Source of the DNA: Streptomyces sp. AC512_CC834 | GTDB taxonomy: Bacteria; Actinomycetota; Actinomycetes; Streptomycetales; Streptomycetaceae | Assembly (NCBI RefSeq): GCF_019049325.1 | Contig: NZ_JAGMUO010000060.1 | Location: 66,681-130,680 of the forward strand | DNA: 64,000 bases | Direction: 5' to 3' | Shown: positions 41,991-49,754 of the stretch, piece by piece | Layout: every line of letters starts with the position of its first letter | How positions within the stretch are numbered: the first letter of the stretch is position 1 | Program-made: the position numbers and the translations under genes | The notes under the pieces: model-generated | The model's database searches: none | What the model was told of the DNA's origin: nothing | The model's input: the letters and a program-made list of their open reading frames with translations, nothing else

Positions 41991-42631
41991 GGTGGGTTCC
42001 TCCGGCGGATGAGGGAGTTGCCGATGGGGACGGTGGAGTTCCGGTGGGACGCGGCGCCGGCCGGGGGACCGGCAGGCGCCGTGGGTCGACGAGAGCACAC
42101 ACCTTCGAGTGCCGCGACCTCGTGCGATTACGGCATCTTGCCATTCGGACTCGGCCATTCAGTGGGGCCGTCATGTCAAAATCGGATAACGGGTCACCCC
42201 CCGAACCGCACCAGGTCGGTACATCACGACCGAACCTTTACGGGAATCTGCCCTTCCAGCCGGAAGATCTGCGGAATTTCTCGTTATCCGAGCATGGATC
42301 GCGGGTGAGCGGGGCTGTCGAAGGTGCCGCCCCCAGGTCTGTCAAGAGGCGCCGGAAGGTTGTCCGGAACCCTGGCTATGAGCCATGTCACCGACATGCG
42401 GCGTTCGGGGTCCGACATGTGAGCTTGCGCTTATCGGACTCGTCGTGGGGGGCGTCCGTCGGGTAAGAAGGTTCTTTACACCCCTCATCAGGGGCTCAGG
42501 GCGCGTGTGCGGCGCGCCCGTCGCGCGGGGGCCCATGTGGCCCGTACAGCCATCTTCCTGCGCGGTGCCCGCCCATTCCTCACCAGGAGTGGACAACCCT
42601 CAAACCATGAACTCTTAAGGGGTAAGACAAA
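41991..42631. other. 641-bp divergent promoter region, no clear gene
   Basis: The central part (about 42120-42320) is distinctly less GC-rich than its surroundings, as expected for promoters of both the amino acid operon and malic enzyme. CGGATAACG (42183-42191) and CGTTATCCG (42281-42289) are perfect 9-bp arms 98 bp apart. Open frames here lack ribosome sites and typical codon bias. Confidence 0.6.
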
Positions 42632-43861
<1,230 letters not shown>

Positions 43862-43877
43862 CGGTGTGACGCGTGTA

Positions 43878-43933
43878 CGGCGAACGGCCCCGTCCCTGAG
43901 GCGAACTCACGTGGTGGACGGGGCCGTTCGCCG
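43878..43933 (+). terminator. 18-bp perfect hairpin after malic enzyme
   Basis: Arms 43878-43895 and 43916-43933 are perfect complements (CGGCGAACGGCCCCGTCC and its mirror) around a 20-nt loop, 17 bp past the stop. Confidence 0.92.
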
Positions 43934-44023
43934 TCCGCGGTACTTGAGGCGGGGTGGCAAGAGGGCGTGTGTCACACGGCCGCCCGGTTTCGGACGGCGG
44001 GCGTGGAACCTATCGTCAAGGTC

Positions 44024-44989
44024 ATGTTCGCTGTCTACGCCGCCCGAATCGACCGCGACCAGCCGCTGACCGGCCTGGAGTCGGGAGAGCTTCCGGCTCC
44101 CGAGGCCCGCCCCGGCTGGAGTGTCGTCGACGTCAGGGCCGCCTCCCTCAACCACCACGACCTGTGGTCCCTGCGCGGCGTCGGCCTGCCCGAGGACCGG
44201 CTGCCGATGATCCTCGGCTGCGACGCCGCCGGGGTCGACGCGGACGGCAACGAGGTCGTCCTGCACTCCGTGATCGGCCAGACCGGCCACGGGGTCGGCC
44301 CGAAGGAGCCCCGCTCCATCCTCACCGAGCGCTACCCGGGGACGTTCGCCGGGCAGGTCGCCGTGCCGACCTGGAACATCCTGCCCAAGCCGAAGGAGCT
44401 CTCCTTCGAGGAGGCCGCCTGTCTGCCGACCGCCTGGCTGACGGCGTACCGGATGCTGTTCACCAACGCCGGGGTGCGTCCCGGTGACTCCGTACTGGTG
44501 CAGGGCGCCGGCGGCGGGGTCGCGACGGCGGCGATCGTGCTCGGCAGGGCGGCGGGGCTGCGGGTCTTCGCGACCAGCCGGGACGAGGCGAAGCGGAAGC
44601 GGGCCCTGGAGCTGGGGGCTGTCGAGGCCGTCGAGCCGGGCGCGCGGCTGCCGCAGCGGGTGGACGCCGTCATCGAGACCGTGGGCGCCGCCACCTGGTC
44701 CCACTCGGTGAAGTCGCTGCGGCCGGGCGGCACGCTCGTCATCTCCGGCGCCACCAGCGGCGACCGGCCCTCCCACGCCGAGCTGACCCGGATCTTCTTC
44801 CTGGAGCTCAAGGTCGTCGGCTCCACCATGGGCACCAAGGACGAGCTGGAGGATCTGCTGTCCTTCTGCGCCGCCACCGGGGTGCGTCCCGTCATCGACG
44901 AGGTGCTGCCGATGGACCGGGCCCGTGAGGGCTTCGAGCGGATGGCCTCCGGCGGGCAGTTCGGCAAGATCGTGCTCAGCAACTCCTGA
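44024..44989 (+). CDS. Medium-chain (quinone oxidoreductase-like) dehydrogenase
   Basis: This 321-residue MDR-family oxidoreductase has SLNHHDLWSLRG, an ACLPTAWLTAYRML helix and a cofactor motif GAGGGVATAAIVLG. The structural-zinc Cys cluster is absent, as in quinone oxidoreductases. ATG 44024 matches the family N-terminus (FAVYAARID); it probably has a short leader. Substrate unknown. Confidence 0.88.
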   Translation: MFAVYAARIDRDQPLTGLESGELPAPEARPGWSVVDVRAASLNHHDLWSLRGVGLPEDRLPMILGCDAAGVDADGNEVVLHSVIGQTGHGVGPKEPRSILTERYPGTFAGQVAVPTWNILPKPKELSFEEAACLPTAWLTAYRMLFTNAGVRPGDSVLVQGAGGGVATAAIVLGRAAGLRVFATSRDEAKRKRALELGAVEAVEPGARLPQRVDAVIETVGAATWSHSVKSLRPGGTLVISGATSGDRPSHAELTRIFFLELKVVGSTMGTKDELEDLLSFCAATGVRPVIDEVLPMDRAREGFERMASGGQFGKIVLSNS

Positions 44990-45009
44990 CACCTTCCTCT
45001 GCTCCAGGT

Positions 45010-45039
45010 ACGGCGGGTCCGGGTCTCCGGGCCCGCCGT
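45010..45039 (+). terminator. Hairpin after the dehydrogenase
   Basis: ACGGCGGGTCCGG (45010-45022) pairs with CCGGGCCCGCCGT (45027-45039) with one internal mismatch and a 4-nt loop, 21 bp past the stop. Confidence 0.78.
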
Positions 45040-45064
45040 TCGCGTTCGTCACGTCATTCGTCGC

Positions 45065-45108
45065 GTCAACTGGGGTTGACATGAAGGGACTGTCAACCTA
45101 AGTTGACA
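45065..45108 (+). promoter_or_regulatory. Promoter with two GTCAAC-N4-GTTGAC operators, probably leaderless
   Basis: GTCAAC-tggg-GTTGAC (45065-45080) and TGTCAAC-ctaa-GTTGACA (45091-45108) are two matching palindromes. A promoter is built into them: -35 TTGACA (45076-45081), a 17-bp spacer, and -10 TAAGTT (45099-45104). Expected transcription start is at about 45111, the ATG of the HTH gene, so the mRNA would lack a leader. Both operators cover promoter boxes, which predicts tight autorepression. Confidence 0.82.
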
Positions 45109-45110
45109 GT

Positions 45111-45320
45111 ATGAGTGAAGCAACGGATCTCGCCACGCGGGCGGGTGACCGCGACCCCCGGATCGGGCTGCGGGCCGTCGCCGCACTGCGGAGGCTGGTG
45201 GAGCAGTTGGAGGCGGTGCAGGTGCGCGGCGCGCGCCAACAGGGGTGGTCGTGGCAGGAGATCGCCACGGAACTCGGGGTCAGCAGGCAGGCCGTGCACA
45301 AGAAGTACGGGAGGCATTGA
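45111..45320 (+). CDS. Small HTH regulator
   Basis: This 69-residue protein is mostly a helix-turn-helix: WSWQEIATELGVSRQAVHKKYG at the C-terminus, after an amphipathic helix (VAALRRLVEQLEAVQV). It is likely the autorepressor acting on the double palindrome immediately upstream. No ribosome site precedes the ATG, consistent with a leaderless message. Its stop overlaps the next start (TGATG), so it is cotranslated with a Clp-N protein, a pairing seen in other actinomycetes. Confidence 0.87.
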   Translation: MSEATDLATRAGDRDPRIGLRAVAALRRLVEQLEAVQVRGARQQGWSWQEIATELGVSRQAVHKKYGRH

Positions 45321-45883
45321 TGTTCGAGCGATTCACGAAGGACGCCCGGGCGGTGGTGCAGGGCGCGGTCGAACACGCCGAAGAGGCGCGGGCGCAGACC
45401 GTCGAGGCCGAGCATCTGCTGCTCGCCCTGTTGGACCGGGAGGGCAGCCGCGCCTCCTTCGCACTGGCGGCGCTGGGTGTCGGCGAGCAGCGGGACGCGG
45501 TACGCCGGGCGCTGCGGGAGGCACGGCGGCGTGCCGGACTGTCGCAGGCCGACACCGAGGCCCTCGCCGGTCTGGGGATCGACGTCGGGGAGATCGTCGC
45601 CCGCGTGGAGGAGGCCCATGGCGTCGGCGCGATGTCCGGCGACGAGAAGGGCAGGCGCCGGTGGTCCGGGCACCGCGGCTTCGGCCGGGGCGCCAAGGAG
45701 ATCCTGGAGAAGGCGCTGCGGGTCGCCGTCGCCCGACGCGACCGGCACATCGGCGACGAGCACCTCCTCCTCGCCCTGACCCTCCGACCGGGTGTGCCCG
45801 CCGAGGTGCTCGCCGACCACGGGGTGACCCACGAGTCGCTGACCAGGGTGCTGGGCGAGGGCACCGGGGAGGCCTGCGCCTGA
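45320..45883 (+). CDS. Clp-N (ClpC R-domain) protein without ATPase
   Basis: This 187-residue protein has two Clp repeat motifs (FTKDARAVVQGAVEHAEEARAQ, EHLLLALL; later AKEILEKALRVAVARRDRHI, EHLLLALTL) as in ClpC/ClpA N-domains, but no AAA+ modules. Such free N-domains could act as adaptors or decoys for the ClpCP protease (inference). GGGAGG precedes the ATG by 5 nt. It forms a two-gene operon with the HTH repressor. Confidence 0.88.
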   Translation: MFERFTKDARAVVQGAVEHAEEARAQTVEAEHLLLALLDREGSRASFALAALGVGEQRDAVRRALREARRRAGLSQADTEALAGLGIDVGEIVARVEEAHGVGAMSGDEKGRRRWSGHRGFGRGAKEILEKALRVAVARRDRHIGDEHLLLALTLRPGVPAEVLADHGVTHESLTRVLGEGTGEACA

Positions 45884-45894
45884 CCGGACGGGCG

Positions 45895-46022
45895 AGGGTG
45901 CCCCGGTGGCGGGTGGGGATGCCCTCGTGGCGAGCGGGTGCCCCGGTGACGGGCGGCGGCGCCCCGGTGACGGGCGGTGGTGCCCCGTGGCGGGCGCGGT
46001 GTCCCGGTGGAGGCTGGGTGCG
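45895..46022. repeat. GC-rich minisatellite of about 20-bp units
   Basis: About six imperfect copies of ggtgccccggtgacgggcgg follow the Clp-N stop and run to the end of the convergent PadR gene. Units vary in a few bases and in length by 1-2 bp. I see no protein in it. Confidence 0.8.
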
Positions 46023-46040
46023 CCGCGCCCTCAGTCGGTC

Positions 46041-47126
46041 TCAGGCCTTCGGTGCCCGCAGGGTCACCCCGATGTGCGCCGCGGCCGTCGACAGGTGGCG
46101 GCGGGCGTCGCGGAGCTGTTCGGCCGTGACGCCGTGGTCCCGGGCGGCGTCCCGGATGTCGTCCCGGAAGCGGTCGAGCAGCCGGTCCAGGTCGCGGGCC
46201 GGGTCGCCGGTGGAATCGGCGGCGTCCTCATGGGCCCAGGCCGGGGCGTACGCGGCGGGGAAGTCCTCCGGGGTGGTGGAGTACTCGGGGGCGGCGGAGT
46301 GCTCGGGCCGGTGGGTGGTGCTGCCGGTATCGGTGCGGCCGAAGCCCCAGTCCTTGCCGAACTCCTTCCCGAAGTCCTTTCCGAAGTCGCCGACCTCCTT
46401 GGCCAGCTCGCTCAGGCCCTCGCGCAGGCCCGTCGGCCAGTCGCCCCGCGAGAAGTGGTCCTGCACCTGTTCCTGCACGCGCTGGGTGATGCGCTGGACC
46501 TCTTCCTGTGCCTGGGCCCGGGCCCGCTCCTGGGCCTCCTTGGCCTGGCGCCGGGCGCGCTGGGCCTCGTCGCGGGCGCGGCGGCTCTCGTCCTTGGCAC
46601 GGCGGGCCTGCTCCTTCCACTCCTGCTTGACCCGCCGCATCTCCTCCTTGGCGGCCCGCCAGGCCTCCTTCTCGTCGGTGTCCCCGGCACCGTCGGCGGA
46701 GCCGCTCCCCTCGCCGTGCGCCCCGGAGCCGGTGCCCCGGCGGGCCGCGGTGGCCGCGGCCCGCATCTCCCGCCGCAGATCCCCGGCCGCGCCCCGCACG
46801 TCGGCCCGGATCTCGGCGGCCAGCTCGGCGACCGACTCCCGGATCTCCAGCTCCAGGTCGGCCAGCTCACCGCTGCGGTCCGACAGCTCGGCGCGGCCGG
46901 CGTCCGTGATGGCGTACACCTTGCGGCCGCCCTCGGTGGTGTGGGTGACCAGGCCCTCCGCCTCCAGCTTGGCCAGGCGCGGATACACCGTGCCCGCCGA
47001 CGGGGCGTAGAGGCCCTGGAAGCGCTCTTCGAGGAGGCGGATCACCTCGTAGCCGTGGCGCGGCGCCTCGTCCAGGAGCTTGAGGAGGTAGAGGCGCAGG
47101 CGGCCGTGGGCGAAGACGGGGGGCAT
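46041..47126 (-). CDS. PadR-family regulator with long coiled-coil tail
   Basis: Residues 1-90 are a PadR winged helix (RLYLLKLLDEAPRHGYEVIRLLEE, APSAGTVYPRLAKLEAEGLV). The remaining 270 residues are unusual for PadR proteins: a long Arg/Glu/Ala-rich helix, probably coiled coil (about 145-225), then a GKDFGKEFGKDWGFG segment and an acidic C-terminal domain. The ATG comes 1 bp after the DUF4097 stop, so the two are one operon. It probably represses that operon through the palindromes at 48107-48138. The tail may sense a partner or ligand (inference). Confidence 0.88.
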   Translation of the reverse strand: MPPVFAHGRLRLYLLKLLDEAPRHGYEVIRLLEERFQGLYAPSAGTVYPRLAKLEAEGLVTHTTEGGRKVYAITDAGRAELSDRSGELADLELEIRESVAELAAEIRADVRGAAGDLRREMRAAATAARRGTGSGAHGEGSGSADGAGDTDEKEAWRAAKEEMRRVKQEWKEQARRAKDESRRARDEAQRARRQAKEAQERARAQAQEEVQRITQRVQEQVQDHFSRGDWPTGLREGLSELAKEVGDFGKDFGKEFGKDWGFGRTDTGSTTHRPEHSAAPEYSTTPEDFPAAYAPAWAHEDAADSTGDPARDLDRLLDRFRDDIRDAARDHGVTAEQLRDARRHLSTAAAHIGVTLRAPKA

Positions 47127-47127
47127 G

Positions 47128-48078
47128 TCAGAGCACCTTCTTGTCGGTCGTGCCGTCCGACGGGGCGGCGGTGTCGCCGTGGTCCCGGACGGCAGCGGAA
47201 TTGTCCCCCGAGTCGTCCGGCGCCTGGTCCGCCGGGCCGGTGTCCTGCGGCTCCCGCTCCCACGGCGCGTCACCCCTCGTCGGACGACGGAGCAGGGCGA
47301 TCGAGCCGGAGACCGTGGTGGCCTTCAGCCGGCCGTTGCCCGCGCCGAGCCGGCCGGTGATGCGCTTGGCGCCCCACTGCCCGCCCACGCGGAGGTCCTC
47401 GAAGGCGCTGGAGACCGTGCCGCTGGCCGTGTTCGCCTCGATCCGGGCGTCGGCCGGCTGGGGCAGCCGGATGGCGATCTCGCCCGAGACGCTGTTCAGG
47501 CCGATGTCGGTGGGGCCGCCGGACGGGTCCAGGTCGACGATCATCGACCCGCTCACCGAGTCGGCCCGCACGGAGGAGCCCGCCTCCACCACCGTCAGGT
47601 CGCCCGAGACGGAGTTGAAGCGCAGGTCTCCGCCGAGGGCCTGCGCCTCCACGTTCCCCGAGACGGTGTCGGCGCGGACGGGGCCGGTGAGGCTCACCAG
47701 TGTGGTGTCCCCGGACACGCCCTTCACCTCGGTGGGCCCGTCGAGACCGGAGACGACTGCCGCGGCGCTGACCGCGCCCACCTCCACACGGGTGCCGGTC
47801 GGCACGGCCAGGGAGACGACCGCGCTGCGACGCCAGCCCTTGCGGTCCAGCCACTTGAGGAAGCCCTTCCAGGGCAGGTCCTCATAGGCCACTGTGAGCA
47901 CACCGTCCCGGTGGGTCACGATCAGGGGCGGCCCCTCGATCTCGGAGACCTCAAGGCGGGCGGAACCTTCGTCGGTGCCCACCACGTTCACTGTTCCGCT
48001 GACGATGCGTACGTGGAGACGGTCCACGGACTCGTCGAAGGTGAGTTTCCTGGGCTCCGCGACGGACCACTCGGACAT
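47128..48078 (-). CDS. DUF4097-family beta-helix protein
   Basis: This 316-residue protein has DUF4097 repeats: strands each ending in VSG or similar (VSGDTTLVSL, TVSGNVEAQAL, SVSGDLTVVEA, SVSGSMIVDLD, SVSGEIAIRLP) that stack into a right-handed beta-solenoid. There is no signal peptide or membrane helix, and the last 45 residues are disordered. Often found with PadR or stress-envelope regulators; function unknown. ATG 48078 has GAGGAGG at a good distance; ATG 48108 is the alternative. Confidence 0.88.
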   Translation of the reverse strand: MSEWSVAEPRKLTFDESVDRLHVRIVSGTVNVVGTDEGSARLEVSEIEGPPLIVTHRDGVLTVAYEDLPWKGFLKWLDRKGWRRSAVVSLAVPTGTRVEVGAVSAAAVVSGLDGPTEVKGVSGDTTLVSLTGPVRADTVSGNVEAQALGGDLRFNSVSGDLTVVEAGSSVRADSVSGSMIVDLDPSGGPTDIGLNSVSGEIAIRLPQPADARIEANTASGTVSSAFEDLRVGGQWGAKRITGRLGAGNGRLKATTVSGSIALLRRPTRGDAPWEREPQDTGPADQAPDDSGDNSAAVRDHGDTAAPSDGTTDKKVL

Positions 48079-48106
48079 GGTGCAGACCTCCTCGACCGAA
48101 CGCGCC

Positions 48107-48138
48107 ATATCGCGTCCTCCGCAATTCACGATATATCG
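48107..48138. promoter_or_regulatory. Candidate PadR operator
   Basis: CGATATATCG (48129-48138) is a perfect palindrome and CATATCGCG (about 48106-48114) repeats its ATATCG half, 50 bp upstream of the DUF4097 start. AT-rich palindromes of this type are used by PadR proteins. It is also the most AT-rich spot in the area and may overlap the promoter. Confidence 0.6.
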
Positions 48139-48209
48139 CGGACACGGAAAGTCAAGACACCCGTTCCGGTGAACAAGGACCGGCCGGGTGGACTGAACTG
48201 TCCTGGCTT

Positions 48210-48823
48210 GTGGATATGTCGACGGAAGAGTCCGTCGCCGCCGTTGCCCCGCTGCTGGGCGAAGGTATGCAGTTGGTCCGGGCGGGCGGCACGGCGGCGA
48301 ACCGGTCGACCGCGTGGTCACCGGCTGGGCCGTGGCCTTCGCCGTCGGGGCCCGTGGCCCGTACTCGCCCTGTGGTGGGACGCCGACCGGGCCGCATTCA
48401 ACCTCGCGTCCGGCTTCCGTCGCCCGGCGAGGACGAGGCGATGCGCACCTTCGCCACCCGGCTCGGTCTGGATCCGGTCCTGGACGTCCAGTCCCTGGAC
48501 CGGCTGACCCTTCCCGATCCGGACGCCGCCGATCCGGACACCAGTCGGGCTCGACCCCGGCGAGGGCGCCGACCGCCTTGGGACGGTCGCCCGCGTCCTC
48601 CCCGGCACTCGCCGGACCGAGACCCTCGGACGCCGCCCGACCGCCCGCGAGAGCCGGCCGGCCGCCTGGCTGTCCTGGGTGGGCGGTCCGGGGCCCGCGC
48701 CCTGGGGCCGGCCCAGTTGGCGGCGGGCCTGCCGCTCATCGCCTGGGGTCTGCGGAGGGGGCACTGCTGATTGCGCACGGCGCACTCGGCACGGCTCAGT
48801 TCCGGTCCGAAGGACGCCCCTGA
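48210..48823 (+). pseudogene. Frameshifted remnant of a hypothetical protein gene
   Basis: A start at GTG 48210/ATG 48216 (STEESVAAVAPLLGEG) reads well to about 48305. The sense then moves to a second frame (VVTGWAVAFAVGARGP), to a third (WPVLALWWDADRAAFNLAS, about 48355-48420), and back to the first (EDEAMRTFATRLGLDPVLD, about 48425-48530). Further switches appear downstream (DPGEGADRLGTVARVLPGT in one frame, LAAGLPLIAWGL in another). At least three indels would be needed to join them, so the gene is decayed unless the assembly is faulty. Original function unknown. Confidence 0.6.
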
Positions 48824-48844
48824 GCCCGAGGGGTCCGCGCGTGC

Positions 48845-49027
48845 CTACTCGTCCTCGTCCTCGTCGTCCAGTCGCGCCAGCCACGTCGCCAGCCGCTCCA
48901 CCGGCACCTCGAAGTCGGGGTTCAGGTCGACGAAGGCCCGAAGCTGCTCGGCGAGCCACTCGAAGGTGACCTCCTCCTCGCCGCGCCGCTTCTCCAGCTC
49001 CTCGATGCCGCGGTCGGTGAAGTACAT
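48845..49027 (-). CDS. Small acidic protein (DUF6104-like)
   Basis: This 60-residue protein begins YFTDRGIEELEKRRGEEEVT and ends in a DDEDEDE tail. It is a conserved small actinomycete family of unknown function in my memory. ATG 49027 is the only sensible start; CTGCAAAGACCC upstream gives no clear ribosome site. It is divergent from the Trypco1 gene over 256 bp, which includes three gaccggc units just before 49250. Confidence 0.78.
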   Translation of the reverse strand: MYFTDRGIEELEKRRGEEEVTFEWLAEQLRAFVDLNPDFEVPVERLATWLARLDDEDEDE

Positions 49028-49283
49028 GGATCGTGCTCCGTCGGGTCTTTGCAGGGTTGGGAGTCTCCCGTGCGGGAAGAACCCTGTGCCTGCAGGGTGG
49101 AGAGATGGGGTCTTTCCGTCAGGTGTGAAGAAGACAGCACCAAGGATAGGCGCGCACAAGGGTGCGCCTCCTGGGGTCGTCGAGGCCCTCGCGTCGACGG
49201 AAGCCTGCGGTTGGCGTCGCACCGGCGACCGGCGACCGGCGACCGGCGTCTAGGGGGCGCGGGGACGGGGACGGGGGAATTGC

Positions 49284-49754
49284 ATGGCACAGGAAATGAC
49301 GCGCGTCACGCGCATCGTGTTGCCGGACGGGACACCGGTCTGGGCCCGGATCTCCGGCGCGGCGGAGCTGCCGGCCCCGTCGGGGCAACTGTCGTTCAGC
49401 GACACCGGCTTCGCCGAGCGGGTCGAGGCGAGCGTGGAGAGCCTGAACTCGCTGGTGACCGGCGTCGCGAGGTCACTGTCGGAACCGTTGCGCGCGGTGC
49501 GGCCGGACGAGGTGAGCGTCCAGTTCGGCATCGAGCTGACGGCGAAGGCCGGCAAAGTCGTGGGTCTCCTTGCCGACGGCGAGGCCAAGGCCGGGATCAC
49601 GGTCACCCTCACCTGGAACGGCGGACCGCCGGATCCGGCCGCGCCCGACACCCGCGCTCCGGGCGGTGAGCCCGCCGACACTCCAGCGGACGCGTCCGCC
49701 CGCGCTCCGGGGCACGGCGGGACGGGTGACGCGCCCTCCGGGGGCGGGGCATGA
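49284..49754 (+). CDS. Trypco1-domain protein (CU044_2847 family), copy 1
   Basis: This 156-residue protein is one small beta-rich Trypco1 domain (about 1-112) with a Pro/Ala-rich tail. Motifs include VLPDGTPVWARI, a helix ESLNSLVTGVARSLSEPL and the strand pair EVSVQFGIELTAKAGKVVGL / GITVTLTW. Such domains regularly precede trypsin-like VMAP proteins and are proposed to work with them in conflict systems. The stop overlaps the next start (ATGA). GGGGACGGGG precedes the ATG. A second, diverged copy occurs at 63334. Confidence 0.88.
   Translation: MAQEMTRVTRIVLPDGTPVWARISGAAELPAPSGQLSFSDTGFAERVEASVESLNSLVTGVARSLSEPLRAVRPDEVSVQFGIELTAKAGKVVGLLADGEAKAGITVTLTWNGGPPDPAAPDTRAPGGEPADTPADASARAPGHGGTGDAPSGGGA

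Noticed and set aside
42150..42620. Short open frames in the gap before malic enzyme
   Set aside because: Codon positions lack the usual GC bias, no ribosome sites are seen, and the region reads as promoter DNA.
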